DNA from: F1-60-MAGs149 sp037133755
Lineage (GTDB): Bacteria; Actinomycetota; Thermoleophilia; Gaiellales; F1-60-MAGs149
Reading direction: 5' to 3'
Length of the DNA stretch: 64,000 bases
NCBI GenBank assembly: GCA_037133755.1
Contig: JBAXNN010000001.1
Span: 62,001-126,000, forward strand
The notes beneath the pieces were generated by a model. That model was not told where the DNA came from and ran no database searches. It saw only the letters and a program-made list of their open reading frames with translations. The translations under genes and the position numbers were made by a program. This document shows, one piece after another, positions 7,910 to 16,153 of this stretch; the first letter of the stretch is position 1, and every line of letters starts with the position of its first letter.

Positions 7910-9327
7910 GCGAGCAGCCCGCCGCGCAACGCGGCGATCAGCGGTTCGAGCTCGTTCGGCGGCGGATCGCCGGAACCAAGCGGCGGCACGTAGCGACGCA
8001 CGGCGCCGTGGATAGAAGCCATCGTCGGCCCGAGACGGTCGAGGCCGCGCAGATCGATCGCCTGGCACGCAATGACGCAGGCGATGGCCGCCGCACGGAA
8101 GCCCAGCTCCGACATCTCTGCCAGCCGTCGTGCGCCGAGGCCCGCCATCGTCAGGCGGTCCTCGATCTTCTCCGCCTGCGACGAAGAACCGATTTCGGCG
8201 GAGACCGGCTGGATCAGGAGTCGAGCCTCCACGGTCAGGGCCTGCAGCGGCCAGGCCATTTCCGACAGACTGTGACCAGGGTCGGCCCCACGGGGTTCGA
8301 GCCCGTCGGTCAGGCCCGTCTCGCTGGCCTGCAGCAGCTTGATCGACCGCTCGTTCTGCGCCGTCAGGCACGGCGCGAGTGCAATGCGCGCGAAGTCGAG
8401 CGCGGCGGCAAGCGCCTGCACATCGAAGTTGGCGACCGGCAGCATCCGATCCTCTTCCATCAGCGCGAGTGGGTTCTGCTGATGCGCATTGAGTTCGATC
8501 GAGAGCTGACGGATGCAGAACGCGAAAGTGTCGTAGGCAGCACCGAGCACGGAGCCCGCGTCGCGGAACGACAGTGGCGCCTGCAGGTGGCGCGGATCAT
8601 CGGCCAGCTGCGAGCCACCGAGGAGATGGCCGATCGACGCGAGCGCCCGGCGATAGCCCGGGTACGGCCGGACCTCGCCCGCCGCCGGATGAAACGGCGT
8701 CGGGTTGGCGGCATAGGCCTCGAGATCGAGGGCGGTCAGCGTGACGAGCGTCTCGAGCAGGATCTCGGCGTCGTACAGCGCAAGGGCAGCGTGGGCCGTC
8801 ACGTACGAGCCCTGCCCGATCAGCGGCAGTGCCTCACCGGCTTCGAGCTCCACGTCGCCCAGCAGGCCGAGCACAAGATGCGAGAGCGGTGCGACGTCGC
8901 CCATCCCCGTGGCGCCGTACATCGGCACGGTGATGTCTGCGATCCCGTCGGTCAGGCGCTGCGCGATGAGCTCGGCGATCTCCGGTCGCACGTTGGAACG
9001 ACCAGCCGCCAGCTGATTGAGCAGGAGGATCGTCGTGGCACGCACGACATCGGCAGGCAGTGCCGGCCCCTGTCCCGTCGCGTGCTCGCGGACCATGCGC
9101 GCGTTGAACTGCCGCATCTCATCGGCCGAGACCGCGCGGTTCTTGCGCACGCCAACCCCGGTCGTGAGCCCGTAGACGTCGTCGCCACGCTCCGCGATGC
9201 GCTCCGCGAAGAGGCGATTGACGCGCATGCGCTCGAGCGCCTCAGGGTCGAGTCCGACGGGGCCCGGCGCGCGGGCCGCCGCCACGAGGTTCGGCAGCGA
9301 GAGATCGTAGCCAGTGAGGGTGAGCAC
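7906..9327 (-). CDS. Histidine ammonia-lyase-family protein with non-canonical MIO site
   Basis: The 473-residue product matches the HAL/PAL fold throughout: YGLTTGVG with the catalytic Tyr (Y52), NPLAL, and the C-terminal helices ending in EDRLTM. The region that normally reads GASGDLAPLSH and cyclises to the MIO electrophile reads here GATGMGDVAPLSH (residues 138-150). Aligned without a gap, the MIO serine is replaced by Met142; the nearest hydroxyl residue is Thr140. It may therefore not be an ordinary histidine ammonia-lyase. No other hut gene is nearby. The GTG start at 9327 has TACGCT 6 nt upstream. A longer frame reaching 9459 would cross an inverted repeat and is rejected. Confidence 0.85.
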   Translation of the reverse strand: MLTLTGYDLSLPNLVAAARAPGPVGLDPEALERMRVNRLFAERIAERGDDVYGLTTGVGVRKNRAVSADEMRQFNARMVREHATGQGPALPADVVRATTILLLNQLAAGRSNVRPEIAELIAQRLTDGIADITVPMYGATGMGDVAPLSHLVLGLLGDVELEAGEALPLIGQGSYVTAHAALALYDAEILLETLVTLTALDLEAYAANPTPFHPAAGEVRPYPGYRRALASIGHLLGGSQLADDPRHLQAPLSFRDAGSVLGAAYDTFAFCIRQLSIELNAHQQNPLALMEEDRMLPVANFDVQALAAALDFARIALAPCLTAQNERSIKLLQASETGLTDGLEPRGADPGHSLSEMAWPLQALTVEARLLIQPVSAEIGSSSQAEKIEDRLTMAGLGARRLAEMSELGFRAAAIACVIACQAIDLRGLDRLGPTMASIHGAVRRYVPPLGSGDPPPNELEPLIAALRGGLLA

Positions 9328-9333
9328 GGGCAG

Positions 9334-9339
9334 AGCGTA
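9334..9339 (-). promoter_or_regulatory. -10 box, leaderless-type, for the ammonia-lyase homologue
   Basis: TACGCT on the minus strand with 6 nt to the GTG start and no ribosome-binding site. Confidence 0.6.
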
Positions 9340-9388
9340 CGCAAGGCGCGAGCGCGATGCATCGCAACCCGGGGCGGCTCGGGATCCA

Positions 9389-9498
9389 GGGAGGACGTGA
9401 CAACCGCGCGGATGTGGGGTCCACCCCGACACGCGGCACTGCAACTGATCGGGCATCACGGGGTGGACCCCACATCCGCGCGGTTGTCACGTCCTCCC
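9389..9498. repeat. 40-bp perfect inverted repeat, family A copy 1
   Basis: Arms 9389-9428 and 9459-9498 are perfectly complementary over 40 bp with a 30-nt loop. The arm begins GGGAGGACGTGACAACCGCG and ends in GGTCCACCCCG. It lies between the divergent ammonia-lyase homologue and ccmA, and its right arm ends 1 nt before the ccmA -10 box. A second copy with different loop sequence is at 28486-28592. The base pair G9397-C9490 is A-T in that copy. Confidence 0.95.
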
Positions 9499-9499
9499 C

Positions 9500-9505
9500 T
9501 ACCCT
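9500..9505 (+). promoter_or_regulatory. -10 box, leaderless-type, for the ccm-hem operon
   Basis: TACCCT with 7 nt to the ccmA ATG. The -35 position falls inside the right arm of the inverted repeat. Confidence 0.65.
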
Positions 9506-9512
9506 CCACCCC

Positions 9513-10142
9513 ATGCAGCCGCCCGTGATCACGCTCGCGGAGTGCTCGAAGCGCTTCGGTGAGCGCCTCGCGCTCCGCAAGGCGACGTTGAGCGTCGCCG
9601 CGGGCGAGACCGTCGTCGTGCTCGGGCCGAACGGCGCGGGCAAGTCGACGATGCTGCGACTCATCGCGGGCCTGCTGCGACCAACCGCCGGCTCAGCGCG
9701 GATTGGCGAGGTCGAGGCGATCAGCGCGCCGAAGCAGGTGCGTGCCGGCATCGCGTACGCCGGCCACCAGCCGCAGCTCTACCGTGGCCTGACGGCGCGC
9801 GAGAACCTGGAGCTCCACCTGCGCCTGCACCAGATGGCCGCCGACACCAGCGCGCTGCTCGAACGCGTCGGGCTTGGCGACCGTGCCGACGAGCGCATCG
9901 ACGGTTTCTCGCGCGGCATGCTTCAGCGCCTCGCGCTGGCGCGCGCCACGGCCCACGAGCCCGTGCTGCTCCTGCTCGATGAGCCGGCCAGCGGCCTCGA
10001 TGCGGATGGCCGCGCGCTCCTCGACGACACGCTACGCGCCGGCATCGGCCAGCGCACGCAGGTGGTTGCCAGTCACGACCACGAGCTCGCCGCGCGCCTC
10101 GGCGTGCGTGAAGTACGACTCGAAAACGGTGGCATCGCATGA
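9513..10142 (+). CDS. ccmA: Haem exporter ATP-binding protein CcmA
   Basis: 209 residues forming a single ABC ATPase domain: P-loop GPNGAGKST at 38-46, a signature FSRGMLQRLALARA and Walker B LLLLDEPASGLD. The small size and the following CcmB and CcmC genes identify it as the ATPase of the System I cytochrome c maturation complex, which drives haem handover at the membrane. The ATG at 9513 has TACCCT 7 nt upstream and no Shine-Dalgarno, suggesting a leaderless message. It overlaps ccmB by ATGA. Confidence 0.92.
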   Translation: MQPPVITLAECSKRFGERLALRKATLSVAAGETVVVLGPNGAGKSTMLRLIAGLLRPTAGSARIGEVEAISAPKQVRAGIAYAGHQPQLYRGLTARENLELHLRLHQMAADTSALLERVGLGDRADERIDGFSRGMLQRLALARATAHEPVLLLLDEPASGLDADGRALLDDTLRAGIGQRTQVVASHDHELAARLGVREVRLENGGIA

Positions 10143-10804
10143 TCGGCGCCGCCCTCGCCATCGCCCGCGTCAAGCTCGTGCTCGAGATTCGGCGCCGCGA
10201 AGTGATCTTCGCGATGCTGCTCTTCATCGCCGCGACGATCGTGATCGTCCACTTCGCGTTGAGCGGCGACACGGGTGCGGGCAATCGCGCGGCGGCAGGC
10301 ATGCTCTGGGCCGCGGTGGTTTTCACTGCCGTCCTCGGCCTGCTGCGCACGTTCTCGGCCGAGCACGAGGGCGGCGTGCTCGACGCCCTGCTGCTGGCAC
10401 CGATCGACCGCGCCGCGATCTGGCTCGGCACAGCGCTCGCGCAGTTCGGGTTCCTCATCGTCATCGAGGTCGTTGCCGTGCCGATCTGGTGGGTGCTGTT
10501 CTTCCAGAGCGAAGGGCCGAGTATCGGCACCGTCGTAATTGCGCTGCTGCTCGCCGACGTCGGCATCGCGCTCGTCGGCACGCTGTCGGCCGCACTCGCA
10601 CTCGGTGCGCGCACGCGCGATGTGCTCCTGCCCGTGCTCGTGCTGCCCCTGTTGATCCCCGTCGTGCTCGGCGGCGTCACGGCCACGTACGGTGCCTTCG
10701 GCGAAGAGGTAGGAGGACTACGACCCCTCGGCTTTCTGGCACTCTACGACCTGGTGTTCATCGCCCTCGCGTGGGGCACCTCGGAGCACCTTCTCAGCGA
10801 TTGA
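10139..10804 (+). CDS. ccmB: Haem exporter membrane subunit CcmB
   Basis: 221 residues with about six hydrophobic segments. The start, IARVKLVLEIRRREVIFAMLLF, and the central block GLLRTFSAEHEGGVLDALLLAP are typical of CcmB, the permease partner of CcmA. The ATG overlaps the ccmA stop. It works with CcmC and CcmD to release haem-loaded CcmE; ccmE and ccmF are not in this window. Confidence 0.93.
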   Translation: MIGAALAIARVKLVLEIRRREVIFAMLLFIAATIVIVHFALSGDTGAGNRAAAGMLWAAVVFTAVLGLLRTFSAEHEGGVLDALLLAPIDRAAIWLGTALAQFGFLIVIEVVAVPIWWVLFFQSEGPSIGTVVIALLLADVGIALVGTLSAALALGARTRDVLLPVLVLPLLIPVVLGGVTATYGAFGEEVGGLRPLGFLALYDLVFIALAWGTSEHLLSD

Positions 10805-10805
10805 C

Positions 10806-11504
10806 ATGCGCGCGAATCGGCACCTGACCACCACTATCCCGCTCGTCCTCAGCATCGTCTTGGTGCCGCTGACGATCGCGATGGCGTTCTGGTGGACCGG
10901 CGAGGACGCGGATCAGGGGCTCAGCCAGAAGATCTTCTACTTCCACGTGCCGATCGCACTCACGTCGTATGCCGCCTTCGGCTTCGGCGCCTTCTGCGCC
11001 GCCATGTACCTGTGGAAGCGGACCGAGGTCTGGGATCTGCGCTCGTACGTCGGCGTCCACTCCGGCACCATCTTCGGCACGCTCGTGCTCGTCACCGGGC
11101 CGATCTGGGCGAAGGCCTCGTGGGGCGTCTGGTGGAACTGGGGCGATCGCCAGCTCAACGTCTTCCTGATCCTATTTCTCTACTACTGCGCGTACTTCAT
11201 GCTCCGCTTCTCGCTCGATGAGGGCGAGCGCCGCCGGTCGGCCTCCGCCGTCTTCGCGCTCCTCGGCGTCGGGTTGATCCCGATGTCGTTCCTCGCCGTG
11301 CGCATTGCGCAGACGCTGATCCACCCGGCGGTCTTCACGACGAACGGCGCGGCGATGCCCGGCCCGTTCCTGCTGACGTTCGTCGTCGGCTTGGCTGCGA
11401 TGCTGAGCCTGATGGTTCTGCTGATCTCCGTCGAATTGCGCGGCAAGCGCGCAGCCGCCCGCGTGCTGGAACTCCAGCGCATTGCGCGAGGTGAAGACGC
11501 ATGA
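10806..11504 (+). CDS. ccmC: Haem-handling protein CcmC (CcsA/CcmC family)
   Basis: 232 residues with six hydrophobic segments. The tryptophan-rich haem-binding motif reads WGVWWNWGDRQL, matching the WWD domain of this family, and flanking His residues (FYFHVP near the start and GVHSG) fit the axial ligands. CcmC presents haem to CcmE in the periplasm. One nucleotide separates it from the ccmB stop, and it overlaps the following ccmD-like gene by ATGA. Confidence 0.93.
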   Translation: MRANRHLTTTIPLVLSIVLVPLTIAMAFWWTGEDADQGLSQKIFYFHVPIALTSYAAFGFGAFCAAMYLWKRTEVWDLRSYVGVHSGTIFGTLVLVTGPIWAKASWGVWWNWGDRQLNVFLILFLYYCAYFMLRFSLDEGERRRSASAVFALLGVGLIPMSFLAVRIAQTLIHPAVFTTNGAAMPGPFLLTFVVGLAAMLSLMVLLISVELRGKRAAARVLELQRIARGEDA

Positions 11505-11662
11505 CCCTGCGCGAAGCCGTGCCGTGGGTCGCTGCGGCGTACCTGCTCGTCTGGGTCATCATCCTCGCCTACGTGTGGATCATCGGCCGCAAGCTGAACC
11601 GCCTCGAGCAGACGCTCGACGAGCTCGAGGCGAAGCAGACTCCGAGCACGCCGGACGCATGA
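11501..11662 (+). CDS. ccmD: CcmD-like small membrane protein
   Basis: 53 residues. One transmembrane segment (about 8-29) is followed by a charged, probably coiled-coil tail (KLNRLEQTLDELEAK). Both size and place, between ccmC and hemC with ATGA overlaps on both sides, fit CcmD, which stabilises the CcmABC-CcmE complex. CcmD is poorly conserved, so the name rests mostly on context. Confidence 0.8.
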   Translation: MTLREAVPWVAAAYLLVWVIILAYVWIIGRKLNRLEQTLDELEAKQTPSTPDA

Positions 11663-12552
11663 GCATCGTTCGCCTCGGCACACGAGGCTCCCCGCTCGCA
11701 CAGGCGCAGGCTCGGCTCGCGGCCGAGGCACTCACCGCGCAGGGTGCGCAGGTCGAACTGGTGATCGTCTCGACGCGTGGTGACGCAGCCCAGTCAACGC
11801 CGCTTGGCGAGCTTGGCCCCGGCGCATTCGCCTCGGCGCTCGAGGAGGCGCTGCTCGCGGGAGAGATCGATGTCGCCGTGCATTCGTCGAAGGATCTGAC
11901 GGGCGACCAGCCCGACGGCCTCGAGTTGTCGGCGTTCCTCGAGCGTGCCGATCCGCGTGACGCCTGGTGCGGCGAGGCGCATTCATTCGGCGACATCCCC
12001 GTCGGTGCGCGCGTCGGCACGTCGTCGCTGCGCCGCACCGCTGCGCTGCGGGCTGCGCGCCCTGATCTCACGATCGTGCCGATCCGTGGCAACGTGCAGA
12101 CGCGGCTCGATCATCGCGCGACGAGCGACCTTGACGGCGTGATCCTCGCGGCGTGCGGGCTCGATCGCGTAGGTCTCGACCATGAGATCGGCTTCCGCTT
12201 CCCCGTCGAGCTGCTGGTGCCCGAATCGGGCCAGGGGGCCATCGCCTTGCAGACCCGCGCTGGCGACGGCGGCCTCGTTGCTGCCGTCGACCATCTCGAC
12301 ACGCGCGCAGCGGTGACGGCCGAGCGCGGTGTCACGCGTCGCCTCGGCGGCGGCTGCCACGTACCCGTCGCTGCGCACGCCTATCGACACGCCAGCGGCT
12401 GGAAGCTGATCGGCTGGGTCAGCTCGACCGACGGCATTCAGGCGATCCGCCACGAGGACGACGGCGACAATCCGCACGCGCTCGTCGACACCGTTGTCGA
12501 CCGCCTGCTCCAGGATGGCGGCGCCCAACTATTGGCGGCGGGTGACGCATGA
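11659..12552 (+). CDS. hemC: Hydroxymethylbilane synthase (porphobilinogen deaminase)
   Basis: 297 residues. It joins four porphobilinogen molecules into hydroxymethylbilane in the cytoplasm. Visible hallmarks are LGTRGSPLAQAQA at the N-terminus, VHSSKDL (catalytic Asp79), GTSSLRR, PIRGNVQTRL, and GGGCHVPVA with Cys233, the attachment site of the dipyrromethane cofactor. The ATG overlaps the ccmD stop, so the gene is translated as part of the haem-export operon. A longer frame upstream overlaps ccmD and is not used. Confidence 0.96.
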   Translation: MSIVRLGTRGSPLAQAQARLAAEALTAQGAQVELVIVSTRGDAAQSTPLGELGPGAFASALEEALLAGEIDVAVHSSKDLTGDQPDGLELSAFLERADPRDAWCGEAHSFGDIPVGARVGTSSLRRTAALRAARPDLTIVPIRGNVQTRLDHRATSDLDGVILAACGLDRVGLDHEIGFRFPVELLVPESGQGAIALQTRAGDGGLVAAVDHLDTRAAVTAERGVTRRLGGGCHVPVAAHAYRHASGWKLIGWVSSTDGIQAIRHEDDGDNPHALVDTVVDRLLQDGGAQLLAAGDA

Positions 12553-13997
12553 CCGTCTACCTCGTCGGCGCCGGCCCTGGCGATCCCGGGCTGATCACGG
12601 TGCGTGGCCTCGATCTCGTGCGCCGCGCCGACGTGCTCGTCCTCGATCGCCTGGCCGGCGACCAGCTGCCGCTCGAGGCCAAGCCCGGCTGCCTGCTGAT
12701 CGACGCCGGCAAGGCACCCGGCAAGGTCGCGATGACGCAGGAGGAGACCAACGCCTGCCTCGTCGAGCACGGACTGACGGGCGCGATGGTTGTGCGCCTC
12801 AAGGGCGGCGACCCGTTCGTGTTCGGCCGCGGCTCCGAGGAGGCCGAGGCACTGCACGCCGCAGGCGTCGACTACGAAGTCGTGCCCGGTATCTCCAGCT
12901 CGATCGCAGCGCCGTCGGCCGGGGGCATCCCCGTCACGCACCGCGGCATGGCGACGCATCTCACGATCGTCACAGGCCACGAGGATCCGACCAAGCCCGA
13001 TACGCAGACCGATTGGGCCGCGCTCGCCAAGGCCGGGGGCACGCTCGTGCTCCTGATGGGTGTCGGGCGCCTCGGCAAGATCAGCGATGCGCTCGTCGCG
13101 GGCGGCCGCTCGGCCGACACGCCCGTCGGCATCGTCGAGCGCGGCACGCTGCCCACGCAGCGCGTCACCACCGGCACGCTCGGCACAATCGCCGCCATCG
13201 CCAAGGAGCAGGACGTGAAGTCGCCCGCCGTCACGGTGATCGGCGATGTCGTCTCGGTCCGCGAGGCAATTGGCTGGGCCGACCGCCTGCCGCTGGCCGG
13301 CCGTGTGATCGCCGTGACGCGCGCCCGCGCCCAGGCTGATGGCCTGACGCGCCGCCTCACCGATCTGGGTGCAAAGGTGATCAGCGCCCCGACGATCCGC
13401 ACCGTCCCCCTCGACGTCGCACCGATCGACGCGTCGTCCTTCGACGTGATCGTCGTGACGAGCCCCAACACGCCGGCACTCCTGCTCACCGCGATCGGCG
13501 GCGACGCCCGCGCGCTCCACGGCGTCGAGGTGGCTGCGATCGGACCGGGAACCGCGGCTGCGCTGCGCGAGATCGGGATCGTCGCCGACGTCGTCTCCGA
13601 GCGCGCGGTTGCCGAGGCGCTGCTCGAGACACTGCAGGACCGCGTGGCTGGCAAGCGCGTGCTGATCGCCCGCGCCGAGGAGGCCCGCGACCTACTGCCC
13701 GACGGCCTCGCCAACGCCGGCGCAACCGTCGAGATCAGCGCGCTCTATCGCACCGAGTTCGCCGTGCCCGAGGGCGACGACCTGCTGCGCGCCGACTGCA
13801 TCACCTTCACCTCTGCCTCCACCGTCCGCGCCTTTGCCGAGGCGTTTCCCGAGGCCGACCTCGAGGACCTGCCGGGCGTGTCGATCGGGCCGATCACCAG
13901 CGCGACGATGCGCGAGCTCGGCGTGGGCATCGCCGCCGAAGCCGACGAGCACGATCTCGACGGGCTCGTCGCGGCGATTCGCGAACTGCTCGACTAG
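12549..13997 (+). CDS. Fused uroporphyrinogen-III C-methyltransferase / uroporphyrinogen-III synthase
   Basis: 482 residues in two domains. Residues 1-250 are a CobA/SUMT methyltransferase, with VGAGPGDPGLIT, the LKGGDPFVFGRG block and SAM-binding VPGISS. Residues 255-482 are a HemD synthase, beginning GRVIAVTRARAQADGLTRRL. Together they close and methylate the tetrapyrrole made by HemC and open the branch to sirohaem and corrinoids. ATGA overlap with hemC. The TAG stop shares CTAG with the stop of the convergent MFS gene. Confidence 0.95.
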   Translation: MTVYLVGAGPGDPGLITVRGLDLVRRADVLVLDRLAGDQLPLEAKPGCLLIDAGKAPGKVAMTQEETNACLVEHGLTGAMVVRLKGGDPFVFGRGSEEAEALHAAGVDYEVVPGISSSIAAPSAGGIPVTHRGMATHLTIVTGHEDPTKPDTQTDWAALAKAGGTLVLLMGVGRLGKISDALVAGGRSADTPVGIVERGTLPTQRVTTGTLGTIAAIAKEQDVKSPAVTVIGDVVSVREAIGWADRLPLAGRVIAVTRARAQADGLTRRLTDLGAKVISAPTIRTVPLDVAPIDASSFDVIVVTSPNTPALLLTAIGGDARALHGVEVAAIGPGTAAALREIGIVADVVSERAVAEALLETLQDRVAGKRVLIARAEEARDLLPDGLANAGATVEISALYRTEFAVPEGDDLLRADCITFTSASTVRAFAEAFPEADLEDLPGVSIGPITSATMRELGVGIAAEADEHDLDGLVAAIRELLD

Positions 13998-15244
13998 CGG
14001 CGCGGCAGCTCGATCGTCGGCTCCTTGTCGGGCCGATCAAGGCGCAGCACACGCGGAATGGTGAGGATCACCGCGATCGCCACGCCGAGGCCAGACACGA
14101 TGAAGACGCCGCGGACGCCGATCACGTCGGCGAGGAACGCGCCGATCGCGCCACCACCCGCGATTGCGCACACCGCGATCATCCGGCCGGTGATCCCGAC
14201 GCGGGCCTGCAGACGATCCGGCACGCCCTTCTGGCGCTCGCCGATCACCGTTGAGATGAGCGCGAAGTCGGTGAACGACCGCACCGCGTTCGTCGCCGTC
14301 ACGATCACGAAGCCCGGCGCCGCCGCCGTGGCCAGGATCGAACCGCTGCTCAGCAGCGCGAGCCCCGCCGTCACGCGCCCCGAGCCCTGGGTATCGACGA
14401 GCCGGCCGAGGAAGACCGGGACAATCAGTCCCATCACCGCTCCGATGCCGAGCACGAAGCCGGCCTCGATCGATGACAGGCCCAGCGTCTCACGCAGCAG
14501 CGGCACGATCAGCGCTGCAGACATCGCCGCACCGAGGTTCCACCCGATGCTCACCCAGGTGTAGGCGCGCACGCGCGGACGCCGCCAGATGACGTCGAGC
14601 CCCTCTTTCATCATCGCCATCGCCGGCTCCGGCTCCTCCTCCCCGGTCCGGCCCGAATCGAGATCGGCGCGGATCAGCAAGATCAGCACGAATGCCGCGA
14701 GGAACCCGATCGCCTCGGCGAGCAGCGCGAAGGCGGGGCCGACCAAGCCGATCAGCACGCCGCCGATTGCCGGTCCGGCGAAGTAGCCGAAGGCCCACGA
14801 TGCAGAGAGCGTCGCCTGGCCCTGTGTGAAGCGCTCGCGGCCGATCAGCGACGCGACCGCACCGAACACCGCGGCATCGACGAACACGCGCGCGGTGCCG
14901 ATCGCGAAGGCTGCCAGCAGGACGATCCCCAGCGGCGGATGGCCCGCAAAGGCCCACAGCGGAATCACCAGCGCCACGAGCGCCTGCAGCGCGTGCGAGA
15001 CCCACATCACCTTCTGGCGCGAGTGCCGATCGCCGATGACACCAGCCGGCAGGCCGAAGACGACGTACGGGAAGACCGACAGCGCGAAGATCAAGCCGGC
15101 CTGGGTACTGGTGCCGCCGTGGTCGAGCACGAGCCACGGCAGCGCAATCATCGAGACGCCGGCACCCACCACGTCCAGCGCCTGCGCGGCGAGAAGCAGC
15201 CGCCCATCACGATCGGCGAGAAGCGGATCGTTGCGCAGCGGCAT
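13994..15244 (-). CDS. MFS transporter, 12-TMS
   Basis: 416 residues with 12 hydrophobic segments and the loop motif GVIGDRHSRQKVMW between segments 2 and 3, a variant of MFS motif A. The sequence resembles MFS_3/enterobactin-exporter-like proteins, but the substrate is unknown. It overlaps the upstream DUF2269-like gene by a nucleotide, so they form one leftward unit. The 3' end interlocks with cobA-hemD. Confidence 0.85.
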   Translation of the reverse strand: MPLRNDPLLADRDGRLLLAAQALDVVGAGVSMIALPWLVLDHGGTSTQAGLIFALSVFPYVVFGLPAGVIGDRHSRQKVMWVSHALQALVALVIPLWAFAGHPPLGIVLLAAFAIGTARVFVDAAVFGAVASLIGRERFTQGQATLSASWAFGYFAGPAIGGVLIGLVGPAFALLAEAIGFLAAFVLILLIRADLDSGRTGEEEPEPAMAMMKEGLDVIWRRPRVRAYTWVSIGWNLGAAMSAALIVPLLRETLGLSSIEAGFVLGIGAVMGLIVPVFLGRLVDTQGSGRVTAGLALLSSGSILATAAAPGFVIVTATNAVRSFTDFALISTVIGERQKGVPDRLQARVGITGRMIAVCAIAGGGAIGAFLADVIGVRGVFIVSGLGVAIAVILTIPRVLRLDRPDKEPTIELPRR

Positions 15245-15681
15245 CAGCTGCCGAACTGCGCGCCCATCACCCAGATCGCAAGCGCGACCGCGATGATCTC
15301 GCCGCCGCCGACCCAGATGATGCGCTTGGCGTATCCGATTGCCTCATCGTCCGTCGCCGCGTTGCGCATCTTGCGGGCGGCCGGATGCATCAGGGCGCTG
15401 CCGACGACCGCGGCGAGCAGCCAGAGGATGAAGCCGATGTTGATCCACATGCCGCTGCCCACGTTGTACGAGGCAACCATCCAGATGCCGGCGATCAGCA
15501 GCACGACCGCGGCCGGCAGGCCGACGCGCGTGGCGAAGCGGACGACGGCAACGGCACCGGTCAGTACGCCGTTGGCGCTGCGGCGCGTCGCGATCGTCGC
15601 GAAGATCAGCGAGCCGAAGAGGCTGCCGAGCCAGACGTATGCGGCCAGGGTGTGAATGACTTTGAGGGTGTCGTAGCTCAT
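15244..15681 (-). CDS. DUF2269-like integral membrane protein, copy 1
   Basis: 145 residues with four hydrophobic segments. The start MSYDTLKVIHTLAAYVW places a His near the first helix, as in DUF2269 proteins. The family has no established function. It overlaps the gene upstream by 4 nt and touches the MFS gene downstream. A paralogue with the same MSYDT start is at 16154-16612. Confidence 0.75.
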   Translation of the reverse strand: MSYDTLKVIHTLAAYVWLGSLFGSLIFATIATRRSANGVLTGAVAVVRFATRVGLPAAVVLLIAGIWMVASYNVGSGMWINIGFILWLLAAVVGSALMHPAARKMRNAATDDEAIGYAKRIIWVGGGEIIAVALAIWVMGAQFGS

Positions 15682-16082
15682 GGCTGTTCTGTCTCCGTCG
15701 GTCGCGCGAGGACCTCAGCGTAGTCGCGCCGGGGCGCGGCGACCCAGAGATCCCAGGGATGCGGCTCTCCCTTCGCCTGATCCTCGGCGCCTCCTTCCCG
15801 CAGCAGCGTGGCCAGCTGATCCACGCGGGCGCTCAGCCGACGACACCACGCCTCGTCATCCGGCGCGGGCTCGTTGAGCAGTTCGGCGATCGATCCGGCC
15901 AGGCGGTTGGCGTGCACCGCATTCTCCGGTGTCGGCTCAGCCAATAGGCGATCCCACACGCCCGACCGGTAGTCGTCCCACGCCTCGTCGAGCTCGTCGG
16001 GACCGGCTAGGGCGCCCGTGGCATCGGCGGCGAGCGCGTAGCGCTCCTCAAACTCCGCGCGCTCGAGATCCCCGGTCGTCAT
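15678..16082 (-). CDS. Acidic hypothetical protein
   Basis: 134 residues, acidic, predicted soluble and helical, without a recognised domain. It lies between the two DUF2269-like membrane genes. Its ATG at 16082 has TACCCT 7 nt upstream and no ribosome-binding site, so the transcript is probably leaderless. It overlaps the following DUF2269 gene by ATGA. Confidence 0.7.
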   Translation of the reverse strand: MTTGDLERAEFEERYALAADATGALAGPDELDEAWDDYRSGVWDRLLAEPTPENAVHANRLAGSIAELLNEPAPDDEAWCRRLSARVDQLATLLREGGAEDQAKGEPHPWDLWVAAPRRDYAEVLARPTETEQP

Positions 16083-16089
16083 GGCCTGC

Positions 16090-16095
16090 AGGGTA
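16090..16095 (-). promoter_or_regulatory. -10 box, leaderless-type
   Basis: TACCCT on the minus strand with 7 nt to the ATG of the acidic hypothetical gene. A palindrome (16103-16122) covers the expected -35 region. Confidence 0.6.
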
Positions 16096-16102
16096 CGTGC
16101 TG

Positions 16103-16122
16103 ATCTGGACCCGAGCCCAGAT
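16103..16122. repeat. Solitary palindrome, family C/D
   Basis: ATCTGGACCCGAGCCCAGAT has 6-bp complementary ends (ATCTGG/CCAGAT). It resembles the larger palindromes at 16699-16720 and 36682-36746. It sits in the 71-nt gap between the two minus-strand genes. Confidence 0.55.
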
Positions 16123-16153
16123 GCGACCGAACCTCATCCGCCGAGAAGCCCGA

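Noticed and set aside
8893..8916. Frameshift or sequencing error explaining the odd MIO loop
   Set aside because: The reading frame continues with clear homology on both sides and no compensating shift. A substitution or short insertion is simpler, though an error cannot be fully excluded.
9328..9459. An upstream extension of the ammonia-lyase homologue
   Set aside because: It also runs through the inverted repeat and lies before a well-placed -10 and GTG.
9357..9512. An upstream extension of ccmA
   Set aside because: It would translate the 40-bp inverted repeat. The ATG at 9513 begins the conserved ABC domain and fits the -10 spacing.
12549..13997. Cobalamin or other riboswitch ahead of tetrapyrrole genes
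   Set aside because: The genes overlap, and the operon head has only 7 nt between the -10 and the start, leaving no leader for a riboswitch.
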